Below are positions 49,543 through 59,496 of a DNA stretch of 64,000 nt, piece by piece. Made by a program: the position numbers and the translations under genes. Origin of the DNA: DASXMT01 sp963803065 (GTDB lineage Bacteria; Actinomycetota; Acidimicrobiia; Acidimicrobiales; RAAP-2). The DNA lies in the NCBI GenBank assembly GCA_963803065.1, contig CAWDKW010000008.1, positions 124,001-188,000 of the forward strand. The letters run 5' to 3'. The first letter of the stretch is position 1. Each line of letters opens with the position of its first letter. The notes beneath the pieces are model-generated. The model was given only the letters and a program-made list of their open reading frames with translations. It searched no databases and was not told the DNA's origin.

Positions 49543-52500
49543 TCAGGCCAAAATGGCCTTCGGCCCGAGCAGAACCCGGAGCTCGCCCACCAGCCCGCGG
49601 TGGCTGTCCACGTTGAACTCGGCCGGGAGCTTCAGCACCTTGTCGCCCACGTGGAGCATGACCGGTGAGCCGCCCGGATGCTCCGAGAGCAGGCGCTTGA
49701 GCTGGTTGACCGTCGCGTCGGTCAGTGAGTTGGGGGAGAGGGCAATCCGCAGCTCAGAGGCACCGTCCATGGCCAGATCCGGTCGCTGGATCTCCATGCA
49801 CACCAGCTTCACCCGGTCGTCGCGCATGTCCACCCGGCCCTTCAACACCACGATGGCGTCGTCGTCGAGCAGGGCGCCGTACTCGGCCATGGTCTTGGGG
49901 AACACGAAGACGTCGATGGACGCCTGGAGGTCCTCCAGGACGAACGTGGCCATCAGATCGCCCTTTTTGGTGTAGCGACGGGACAGGTCGGTGACGACGC
50001 CCCCGGCCACGCGGACCTGGCCCTCGTTGGTGAAGCCCCCGGACCCGCCGCCGAGGCCACTACCGAGCCCCAGGGTGTCGGCATCGATGTCCCGGAGCTC
50101 GGCCAGGGTGCAGTCGGTGAGGCGGCCCAGTGATCCCTCGAGCCCCATCAGGGGATGGTCGCTGATGTACAGGCCCAGCATCTCCTTCTCGAAGGCCAGT
50201 CGCTGGCTCTTGTCGAACTCGGTGTCGGGGATGGGGATCCGCGTGTCGCCGAACCCGATGGCCTGACCGTCGGCCTCGGGCTCCAGCGAGGCGAAGAGGG
50301 AGACCACGCCGGCGTCGTGCTCCCGCCGGCGCTCGAGCGTACGGTCGACGATCTCCTCGAAGGCCAGGCACAGTCCGCGGCGCGGATGGCCGAGGCAGTC
50401 GAAGCCGCCCGCTTTGATCAGCGACTCGATGGTCCGCTTGTTCAGGACCTGGGGATCGACTCGCTGGCAGAAGTCGTAGAAGTCGACGAAGGGCCCACCC
50501 TTCTCGCGCTCGGCCACGATGTGTCCGACCAGTCCCTCGCCGACGTTCCGGACGGCGGCCAGCCCGAAGGTGATCGCACCGGGGCCCCGCGCCCCGCCGG
50601 CCCCTTCGGGGCCGCCCGGGCCGTGGCCCTCTGCTCTGAGGGGCTGAGCGGCGTCGCCGCCGGTGAAGTCGGCGGCGAAATCGGAGAGGGAGAGGTTCAC
50701 GCTGGGCACGAGGACCTGGATGCCCATGGCCCGGCACTCGGCCAGGTACACGGCCGTCTTGTCCTTGTTGTCCTTCACCGACGTGAGCAGGGCGGCCAGG
50801 TACTCCACCGGGTAGTGGGCCTTCAGCCAGGCTGTCTGGTAGGCGATCAGGCCGTAGCCGTAGGAGTGCGATTTGTTGAAGGCGTAGTCGGCGAAGGGCT
50901 CGATGATGTCGAAGAGGGTGGTGCCGATGGCCTCGCCGTAGCCCTGGCTCGCGCACCCGTCGACGAACTTCTTGCGCTCGACGGCCATGACCGAGCGGAT
51001 CTTCTTCCCGCACGCCTTGCGCAGGTTGTCGGCCTCGGCCAGCGAGTAGCCGGCGAACTTCTGGGCCACGCGCATGACCGACTCCTGGTAGATCATCAGC
51101 CCCTGGGTGTCGGCCAGCAGCTCCTCCAGGTCGGGGTGGGCGTAGGTCACTGGCTTGCGGCCGTTCTTCCGGTCGGCGTAGTCCCGGTGCATGTTGGCGG
51201 CCATGGGGCCCGGGCGGTACAGGGCGACCAGGGCGGCGACGTCGTCGAAGCTGGTGGGGGCCAGCGAGCGCATGAGCGAGCGCATGGGGCCACCCTCGAG
51301 CTGGAAGACGCCCATGGAGTCGCCCTTGCGCAGCATGGCGAAGGTGGCCTCGTCGTCGAGGGGGACCCCGTCGATGTCGGGCCGCTCGCCCGTGGAGGCC
51401 TGGATCAGGTCGAGGGCCCGCTCGATGACCGAGAGGTTGCGCAACCCGAGGAAGTCCATCTTCAACAGGCCGAGGTCCTCCACCCCGTGCATCTCGTACT
51501 GGGTGACGACCGGCGCATCGGCTGGGTCGGAGCTCCCGTCCGGCTTGCGCTGAATGGGCACGTACTCGGTCAGCGGCTCGTCGGTGATGACCACGGCGGC
51601 AGCGTGGATCCCGTCCTGACGCCGGAGGCCCTCGAGCCCCTTGGCCACGTCGATCACCCGCTTGGCCTCGGCATCGGACTCGTACATGGCCCGGAGCTCA
51701 CCGGCGGCGGCGTATCCGTCCTCGTACCCCTCGGTCTTGGCCAGGCATGCGGCCAGCGGGGTGTCCCGGCCCATGAGCAAGGGCGGCATGGCCTTGGCGA
51801 TCTTGTCGCCGACGATGTAGGGGTACCCGAGCACCCGGGCCCCGTCGCGTACCGCGGCCCGGGCCTTGATGGTGGAGAAGGTGACGATCTGGGCGACGTG
51901 ATCGGCGCCGTAGCGCTCGGAGGCGTACCGGATCATGTCGCCGCGGTACCGCTCGTCGAAGTCCATGTCGATGTCGGGCATCTGGGTGCGGCCCGGGTTG
52001 AGGAAGCGCTCGAAGAGGAGGTCGTAGCGGATCGGGTCGAGATCGACGATCTGGAGGCAGTAGGCCACGCAGCACCCGGCTGCCGACCCCCGACCGGGAC
52101 CGACCCGGATGCCGTGCGAGCGGGCGAAGCGGATGAGGTCCCAGACCACCAGGAAGTAGGCGGAGAACCCCATCGAGCCGATCACCCCGAGCTCGTAGTC
52201 GAGCCGCTCCAGCACGGCAGCGGGGATGGGCTGGCCGTAGCGCTCTTTCGCCCCCTCGACACTGAGATGGCGCAGGTACCGGGCGGCCCCCTCCTCGTAG
52301 GTCTCGCCCGCGAACTCCTCGGGAACCGGGAACTTGGGCAGGCTGACCCGGCCGAAGTCGATCTCGACGTTGGCCCGCTCGGCGATGAGGAGCGTGTTGT
52401 CGCAGGCCTCGGGCAGCTCGGCGAACAGGTGGCGCATCTCCGCGGCCGACTTCAGATAGTGCTCCTCGCCCTCGAACTTGAACCGCTTGGGGTCGTCGAT

Positions 52501-53232
52501 GGTGGCACCGGTCTGGACGCAGAGGAGCGCGTCGTGGGCGACGTGGTCCTCACGGTGCGTGTAGTGGCTGTCGTTGGTGGCGAGCAACGGCGCCCCGATG
52601 CGGTGGGCGATCTCGACCAGGGCCGGGTTCGTCTTGTGCTGGGCGGCCAACCCGTGATCCTGGAGCTCGACGAAGAGGTTGCCCTTGCCGAAGATGTCCT
52701 GGAGCCTGGCGGCCAGGTGCTCCGCTCTGACCTGGTCGTCGGCGAGAAGGGCCTGCAGGACGACGCCGCCCAGGCACCCGGTGGTGGCGATGAGCCCGTC
52801 GTGGTGGCGCTCGAGCAGCTCCCAGTCCAGGCGGGGCTTGTAGTAGTAGCCCTCCAGGTAGGCGGCGGACGAGAGCTTCAGGAGGTTGCGGTACCCGGCC
52901 GTGGTCTCGGCCAGCAGGGTGAGGTGGTAGTAGAGCTTCTCCCCGCCGTCGACGTCGCCGCCGGTGTCGTCCACCTTGCCCCGTCGTACCGGTCGATCGT
53001 GCCGCGAGTCTGCCGCCATGTAGGCCTCGGTCCCGATCACCGGGTTGATGCCGGCCTCCCGGCAGGCGGCGTAGAAGTCGAGGACCCCGTACATGTTGCC
53101 GTGGTCGGTGATGCCGAGCGCCGGCTGACCGTCCTCGGCTGCCGCTTGGACCAGGTCCTTCACCCGAGCGGCTCCATCGAGCATGGAGAACTCGGTGTGG
53201 GTGTGGAGATGTGTGAACGACCGTGTTCCCAA
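49543..53232 (-). CDS. dnaE: DNA polymerase III alpha subunit
   Basis: DnaE is the replicative polymerase. The 1229 residues hold a PHP domain (FTHLHTHTEFSMLDG, GITDHGNMYG), palm and fingers with catalytic Asp420 and Asp422 in PDIDMDFD and a further Asp in LKMDFLGLR, the segment VGPGRGSAAGC, an HhH region around FNKSHSYGYG, and a C-terminal OB fold (KKGDLMATFVLEDLQ). The intact PHP metal ligands suggest proofreading ability, as shown for M. tuberculosis DnaE1. The start is TTG 53232 with AGGAAGG nine bases upstream on the minus strand. A Gly/Pro-rich insertion lies near residues 870-895. Confidence 0.97.
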   Translation of the reverse strand: MGTRSFTHLHTHTEFSMLDGAARVKDLVQAAAEDGQPALGITDHGNMYGVLDFYAACREAGINPVIGTEAYMAADSRHDRPVRRGKVDDTGGDVDGGEKLYYHLTLLAETTAGYRNLLKLSSAAYLEGYYYKPRLDWELLERHHDGLIATTGCLGGVVLQALLADDQVRAEHLAARLQDIFGKGNLFVELQDHGLAAQHKTNPALVEIAHRIGAPLLATNDSHYTHREDHVAHDALLCVQTGATIDDPKRFKFEGEEHYLKSAAEMRHLFAELPEACDNTLLIAERANVEIDFGRVSLPKFPVPEEFAGETYEEGAARYLRHLSVEGAKERYGQPIPAAVLERLDYELGVIGSMGFSAYFLVVWDLIRFARSHGIRVGPGRGSAAGCCVAYCLQIVDLDPIRYDLLFERFLNPGRTQMPDIDMDFDERYRGDMIRYASERYGADHVAQIVTFSTIKARAAVRDGARVLGYPYIVGDKIAKAMPPLLMGRDTPLAACLAKTEGYEDGYAAAGELRAMYESDAEAKRVIDVAKGLEGLRRQDGIHAAAVVITDEPLTEYVPIQRKPDGSSDPADAPVVTQYEMHGVEDLGLLKMDFLGLRNLSVIERALDLIQASTGERPDIDGVPLDDEATFAMLRKGDSMGVFQLEGGPMRSLMRSLAPTSFDDVAALVALYRPGPMAANMHRDYADRKNGRKPVTYAHPDLEELLADTQGLMIYQESVMRVAQKFAGYSLAEADNLRKACGKKIRSVMAVERKKFVDGCASQGYGEAIGTTLFDIIEPFADYAFNKSHSYGYGLIAYQTAWLKAHYPVEYLAALLTSVKDNKDKTAVYLAECRAMGIQVLVPSVNLSLSDFAADFTGGDAAQPLRAEGHGPGGPEGAGGARGPGAITFGLAAVRNVGEGLVGHIVAEREKGGPFVDFYDFCQRVDPQVLNKRTIESLIKAGGFDCLGHPRRGLCLAFEEIVDRTLERRREHDAGVVSLFASLEPEADGQAIGFGDTRIPIPDTEFDKSQRLAFEKEMLGLYISDHPLMGLEGSLGRLTDCTLAELRDIDADTLGLGSGLGGGSGGFTNEGQVRVAGGVVTDLSRRYTKKGDLMATFVLEDLQASIDVFVFPKTMAEYGALLDDDAIVVLKGRVDMRDDRVKLVCMEIQRPDLAMDGASELRIALSPNSLTDATVNQLKRLLSEHPGGSPVMLHVGDKVLKLPAEFNVDSHRGLVGELRVLLGPKAILA

Positions 53233-53280
53233 CGGTGCCGACCTTCCTGACGGTGCGTACTGTCGTCCACCAGAGGGTTC

Positions 53281-53295
53281 TCCACACCCTGTGGA
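53281..53295. promoter_or_regulatory. Inverted repeat upstream of dnaE
   Basis: TCCACACCCTGTGGA has perfect 6-bp arms around CCC. It contains TTCTCCACA (53278-53286), one mismatch from the DnaA box, facing a second weaker one. Placed 50 bases before dnaE, it could bind DnaA or another regulator, or fold in the mRNA leader. Confidence 0.5.
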
Positions 53296-53354
53296 CGAGT
53301 TACAGCGGTGTGATTTCCGACGATAGCGCGAAGGTGCGCGCCGGCGCTCTGGAC

Positions 53355-53423
53355 GGGCCCAGCCGGCCGTGCAGGACGGGCCCAGCCGGCCGTGCAGGAC
53401 GGGCCCAGCCGGCCGTGCAGGAC
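53355..53423. repeat. Three perfect 23-bp tandem repeats between dnaE and bpa
   Basis: Three identical 23-bp units start at 53355, 53378 and 53401. Each begins with the palindrome GGGCCC, contains AGCCGGCC and ends GCAGGAC. They occupy the centre of the 252-bp gap between the two minus-strand genes. Perfect identity indicates recent expansion; strong hairpins could form between units and act as a terminator after bpa. Confidence 0.95.
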
Positions 53424-53484
53424 GTGCCCTACGGCGCCCGGGCGCGGGTACCGGCCGTTCCTGACAGGCCTTACCAGCGGCGCC

Positions 53485-54045
53485 CTACAGGTATGTGCCG
53501 GGTCGTCCCGTCGAGGGGTCCGTTCCAGGCGGGAGTGCCTGCTGACGCATCTCGTCCAGCTGGGCCCGGGCCGCCATCTGCTGGGCCACCAATGTGGCCT
53601 GGATGCCGTGGAAGAGGCCCTCGAGCCAGCCGACCAGCTGGGCCTGGGCGATACGGAGCTCCGCCTCCGAGGGGACCTCGGAGTCGAAGGGTATGGTGAC
53701 CCGGTCGAGCTCGGCCACGAGGTCGGGCGAGAGGCCCTCGGACAGTTCTCGGATCGACTGCTCGTGGATCTCGCGCAGGCGACCGCGTCCAGCCTCGTCC
53801 AGTGGCGCCTGGCGGACTTCCTCGAGCAGTTGTTTGACCATGGAGCCGATCCGCAAGAGCTTCGCGGGCTGCTCGATGGACTCGGTGCGCTCCGCCGCCC
53901 CTTCCTCGGTCTTCCCGGTCGTGGCCCCGTCCTTCTCGGTCGTGCCCCCGTCCTGCATGCCGGTGCGGTCACCGTCGCGGTCGGTGTGCGGGTCGACCCC
54001 GACGACCTCTGGTCGGAGCGGGCTGGTGCCTTCGTCATTGGTCAT
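53485..54045 (-). CDS. bpa: Bacterial proteasome activator (Bpa/PafE, DUF2587)
   Basis: Bpa forms an ATP-independent ring that opens the 20S proteasome for unfolded substrates. The core PAKLLRIGSMVKQLLEEVRQ, PLDEAGRGRLREIHEQSIRE and LRIAQAQLVGWLEGLFHGIQ is the family signature, and the C-terminus ends GTYL, matching the HbYX-like motif (penultimate Tyr) that docks into the proteasome. The N-terminal 58 residues are acidic and variable. ATG 54045 overlaps the preceding phosphodiesterase-like stop (ATGA). Length is 186 residues. A proteasome in this organism is implied but lies outside the window. Confidence 0.93.
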   Translation of the reverse strand: MTNDEGTSPLRPEVVGVDPHTDRDGDRTGMQDGGTTEKDGATTGKTEEGAAERTESIEQPAKLLRIGSMVKQLLEEVRQAPLDEAGRGRLREIHEQSIRELSEGLSPDLVAELDRVTIPFDSEVPSEAELRIAQAQLVGWLEGLFHGIQATLVAQQMAARAQLDEMRQQALPPGTDPSTGRPGTYL

Positions 54046-55235
54046 GAGGAGATGTTGCCATCCCCGGTGAGACAAAGGAGCGGGACCAGCATCTCGGCGG
54101 ACGTGAGCGATCCGTGCCGGGCTGCCAGGCGGGTCTCGCCCGTGTCGGCCGGGTCCAGGAAGGCAATCGGGGCATGGGGGATGAGGACGACGTCCCCCAG
54201 GCGTGACTCCACGCCGTCTCGGAGGGGGCCGCCGAACCAGCCGTCTTCGAGCAGCTGGTCCCGGGTGCGCACCCACGTGGTCTCCCCGTAGAGCTCCTCG
54301 GCATCGGCCAGGAGGTCCTTGACCGCTCCCGGTTGGGCGTGCAGCCAACGGAAGCGGCCCTCGCCGGAGAGGAAGCGGACGGCGGACATGAGCTCCTTGC
54401 CCGGGAGCACAACCCGGGAGCCCACATCGACCTGGCCGTGGTCGGCCGTGACGACCAGCACGCCGCCATCGGGAAGGGAGGCGGCGATCTCGGCCACCAG
54501 CCCGTCGACGGCACGCAGCTCGGCGTCGTAGTGCTCGCCCAGACCGTGGGCGTGGGCCACCTTGTCGATCCCGTCGTAGTACCCGTAGATGAACGGCGAG
54601 CCCTGAGCCAGAAGCTGCCGGGTCTCGACGACCATGGTCGACAGGACCCGATAGCCGCGGAGGGGGGAGTCGCCCAGGTGGACTGCGGTGAAGCCGGTCC
54701 CTCCGAACTCGACGCGGGACACCACCGGCACGGGGGTCGATGAGCCCGGGAACGGCGCGAAGGGCTGGAAGGCGGCAGCCGGGATACTTCTGCGGGCGTC
54801 CGTGGCCCGCACCGAGCCGACCTGCCAGCGGAGGACATTGAGCACCTGGTCGTCGGCCACGGCCACGCGGTAGCCGAGCACGCCGTGCTCGGAGGGGGCG
54901 CGCCCGGTGGCGATCGACGTCAACGCCGTCGCCGTCGTCGTCGGGACCACCGAGGTGATGGCCCGACCTGCGTCCGAAGTTGCGACGGCCACGAGCGTCG
55001 GGGCGATGGACGCCCGGTCCATGAGCTGTTCCCAACCCAGGCCGTCGAGGACCAGGAGGACGATCTGGTTGGCCCCTCGAGCGAGGGTAGGGAGCCAGGG
55101 CGGCGCGTCGTCCCCAGCGGCGAGGAGGGCCGGCACGACATTGGTCAGACAGGCTCCGTGATAGTCGGGCAGGACCGGGGACGCCTGCGAGCTCGCCGTC
55201 AGGTGGCCGGAGTCGGTCATGGCCGGAACGTGCAC
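54042..55235 (-). CDS. Alkaline phosphatase/nucleotide pyrophosphatase superfamily protein
   Basis: The sequence shows the metal-binding fold of type I phosphodiesterases: Asp64 in LLVLDGLGWEQL, the nucleophile region SVVPTTTATALTSIATG (Thr99 or Thr100), YGYYDGIDKVAHAHG, and VTADHGQVDV with the downstream RHGSLT histidine. Substrates in the family include nucleotides and phosphodiesters; the true one is unknown. GTG 55235 follows a -10 element at six bases; ATG 55220 is the alternative. Length is 397 residues. It is translationally coupled to bpa. Confidence 0.88.
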   Translation of the reverse strand: MHVPAMTDSGHLTASSQASPVLPDYHGACLTNVVPALLAAGDDAPPWLPTLARGANQIVLLVLDGLGWEQLMDRASIAPTLVAVATSDAGRAITSVVPTTTATALTSIATGRAPSEHGVLGYRVAVADDQVLNVLRWQVGSVRATDARRSIPAAAFQPFAPFPGSSTPVPVVSRVEFGGTGFTAVHLGDSPLRGYRVLSTMVVETRQLLAQGSPFIYGYYDGIDKVAHAHGLGEHYDAELRAVDGLVAEIAASLPDGGVLVVTADHGQVDVGSRVVLPGKELMSAVRFLSGEGRFRWLHAQPGAVKDLLADAEELYGETTWVRTRDQLLEDGWFGGPLRDGVESRLGDVVLIPHAPIAFLDPADTGETRLAARHGSLTSAEMLVPLLCLTGDGNISS

Positions 55236-55241
55236 CCTTGG

Positions 55242-55247
55242 ACTGTA
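55242..55247 (-). promoter_or_regulatory. -10 element TACAGT for the phosphodiesterase-like gene and bpa
   Basis: On the minus strand TACAGT ends six bases before GTG 55235. The transcript would be leaderless and carry bpa through the ATGA overlap. Confidence 0.6.
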
Positions 55248-55299
55248 GGCGACGCTCGGTGATGGTCCGACCGCGACCGGATGACGGTGCTCGGACCCA

Positions 55300-56372
55300 T
55301 CAGCCTCGGGCTACGAGGGCCCGGATGGTCTTGTAGCAGTGCCCGTCGCGGGGACGGCTCAACGACGCCACCAGGTAGTGGGGCTTGAAGCCCAAGGCCG
55401 ATGCCAGGTCCTTCCCCTGCAGCCGGTCGCGCCGGGCCGCGTCCAACGCTCGAATGGCGCCGAGGTCCTCGACGGGCAACCAGTTGTCGCTCCGGCCCCA
55501 GCCGAACCGGACCCAAACCGACCGGTCGCCGGCTCGGCGGAAGAGGACCGGCCCCTTGGTCGGCACGAGGAGGGCCAGCGAGGGACGGAAGCCCCGGAAC
55601 TCCCAATAGGGGGCAGAGGCTCCCGGAAAGCCGAGGACGTGTTCTTCGATCGGTGCGGCCAGGGGGTTGAGCAGGTGACGAACCTGTCGTCCGTGGAGCG
55701 TCCCCAGATGGCGCGGGAGCCCCTCGGCGCTCACCGCCTCCGGCTGGGCCAGGTCGTCGCGCTCGGGCCGCTCGGCCAAGACGGTTTCGACGACATCGAA
55801 GGGGGCGAGGTCGGGCCGGTGCCCGGGCGGCCAGGGCACCCGGGCGCGGATCAGGGCGCCCGATGCCAGGTCGATGCCGGCCGTGTCTTCCTCGTTGCAG
55901 GCCAGGACGAGCAGCGTGAGGGTGGAGCCGCCGGTGGTGTCGGCTCGGTCGCGCCGGTCGATCGACCGGACCAGGTCGCTGGCCGTGCCGCTGCGCGCGT
56001 GGCGCCGGGCGCCGCCCCTGCTCTCCGGAGCCGGTTCGGCTCGAGGCGACATGAACCCGGCCGCCGAAAGTCGCAACTCATCCGATCCGGGGCTGTCATC
56101 CGATCCGGGGCTGTCGTCCGCACCGGGGCTGTCGTCCGCACCGGGGCTGTCGTCGGGCCGCAGCTCAGGGTCGGGCGCGAACCGCTCGTCCCCATACCGA
56201 TCGTCCCCAAACTGATCGCCGGGCCCGAACTGATCATCTGCCCCGTACCGATCTGCCCCGTACCGATCTGCCCCGTACCGATCGGCCCCGAACCGATCGT
56301 CCACCGCTGGAGTGCTCTCTGGATGGGTCCCGCGTCGGTCCTTCCTCGACCGCCGGTGCCGACCGCCGCGGC

Positions 56373-56376
<4 letters not shown>
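55300..56376 (-). CDS. Repeat-rich protein of unknown function
   Basis: The N-terminal 100 residues after a basic start are two low-complexity blocks: repeats of RYGAD/QFG type and then repeats of DDSPGA. The C-terminal 220 residues, from STLTLLVLACNEEDTAG, look globular, with FRPSLALLVPTKGPVLFRR and VRFGWGRSDNWLPVED, but I recognise no family. No signal peptide or membrane helix is visible; the tail is very acidic. GTG 56376 overlaps the YyaL-type gene stop (GTGA), so the two are co-translated. Length is 358 residues. Confidence 0.75.
56087..56158. repeat. 18-bp tandem repeat (DDSPGA/S block)
   Basis: Four 18-bp units start at 56087, 56105, 56123 and 56141; the middle two are identical (CCGGGGCTGTCGTCCGCA). 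On the minus strand they encode six-residue units DDSPGA or DDSPGS. Confidence 0.9.
56241..56300. repeat. 15-bp tandem repeat (RYGAD block)
   Basis: Four 15-bp units start at 56241, 56256, 56271 and 56286; the first two are identical (CCCCGTACCGATCTG). On the minus strand they encode five-residue RYGAD/RFGAD units in the N-terminus of the protein at 55300-56376. Confidence 0.9.
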
Positions 56377-58430
<2,054 letters not shown>

Positions 58431-58436
58431 GGCCTC

Positions 58437-58442
58437 AGCCTA
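58437..58442 (-). promoter_or_regulatory. -10 element TAGGCT for the YyaL-type gene
   Basis: On the minus strand TAGGCT ends six bases before GTG 58430. The same hexamer and gap precede menE at 60744. Confidence 0.65.
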
Positions 58443-58649
58443 CGACCCCGGATCGCCGTCCCCCACAGCGCGCGACCTCTCACTGCCCCGCCTACCGACC
58501 GCCCGCAGCACTCGCCTACCGACAGCCGCGCCCGCAGAGCTCCCACCAGCTCGTCTACCCACAGGCCCGCACCCCGCACACCCCTCACCCCCTCGCCGCC
58601 AGGCAGCGTCGGCGACGAGCCGAATAGCCGCGGCGTTGGTGGTGCTGTC

Positions 58650-58655
58650 TATGGT
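58650..58655 (+). promoter_or_regulatory. -10 element TATGGT for the SDR gene
   Basis: TATGGT ends seven bases before ATG 58663, predicting a leaderless transcript. The upstream gap from 58443 is C-rich with short repeats of CCGACAGCC/CCCGCA-like words and no other assignable feature. Confidence 0.6.
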
Positions 58656-58662
58656 GAGCCGG

Positions 58663-59463
58663 ATGGAACTCCGACTCGACGGAAAAGTCGCCCTGGTCAC
58701 CGGCGCGTCCAGGGGCATCGGCCTGGCCATCGCCACCCGCTTCGCCGAGGCAGGTGCATCGGTCATGCTCTCGTCGCGCAAGGCGGACGCGCTCGAGTCC
58801 GCGGTCGCGCTCATTGCCAAGCAGCAGGCGGCGGCCGATGCACCCTCCGACCGCTCCTACGGGGAGACGGCATGGTTCGTGGCCAACGCCGGCGACGAGG
58901 CCCAGGCGCAGGCGTGCGTGGCGGCCACCGTCGACCGGTTCGGATCCCTCGACATCTTGGTCAACAACGCCGCAACCAACCCTCACTTCGGTCCGACCCT
59001 CGACATCGACGAGAGCCGGGCGACCAAGACCGTCCAGGTCAACCAGTTGGGGGTCCTGGCCTGGACCCGGGCGGCGTGGCTGGCGTGGATGGCCGAGCAC
59101 GGTGGCGCCGTTTTGAACCTCGCATCGGTCGGCGGGCTCTCGGTCGAGGGCGGGATCGGGTGGTACAACGTGACCAAGGCGGCCGTGGTCCACCTGACCA
59201 GCCAACTCGCCAGCGAGTTGGGGCCGGCGGTCCGGGTCAACGCGCTGGCCCCGGGACTGGTGAAGACCGACTTCGCCCGGGCCCTCTGGGAGACGGCCGA
59301 AGAGGGTATCGCCCGGCGTCTCCCCCTCCGGAGGCTGGGTGTGCCCGATGACATCGCCAAGGCGGCCCTGTTCCTCTGCTCTGATGCCGCGTCGTGGATC
59401 ACCGGGGACACGCTGGTCATCGACGGGGGTGCCCTCAGCATGCCCAGCGGAGGCGTGGGCTGA
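58663..59463 (+). CDS. Short-chain dehydrogenase/reductase
   Basis: A classical SDR of 266 residues: NAD(P)-binding TGASRGIG at 13-20, LVNNAATNPHFG, the catalytic Ser in LNLASVGGLS, and WYNVTKAA with Tyr and Lys. The end LFLCSDAASWITGDTLVIDG is typical of the FabG-like group. Cofactor and substrate cannot be specified. ATG 58663 is chosen by the -10 element and family start. It is convergent with menE. Confidence 0.92.
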   Translation: MELRLDGKVALVTGASRGIGLAIATRFAEAGASVMLSSRKADALESAVALIAKQQAAADAPSDRSYGETAWFVANAGDEAQAQACVAATVDRFGSLDILVNNAATNPHFGPTLDIDESRATKTVQVNQLGVLAWTRAAWLAWMAEHGGAVLNLASVGGLSVEGGIGWYNVTKAAVVHLTSQLASELGPAVRVNALAPGLVKTDFARALWETAEEGIARRLPLRRLGVPDDIAKAALFLCSDAASWITGDTLVIDGGALSMPSGGVG

Positions 59464-59496
59464 ACATCGAGTGGGGGGCCCGGTGAGCCGCTCCGG

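Noticed and set aside
50155..53250. A 1031-codon open frame on + opposite dnaE.
   Set aside because: It mirrors the codon bias of dnaE and shows no domain; dnaE motifs on the minus strand are unambiguous.
53278..53298. Replication origin.
   Set aside because: Only one near-match and one weak DnaA-like box, no AT-rich region and no dnaA or dnaN nearby.
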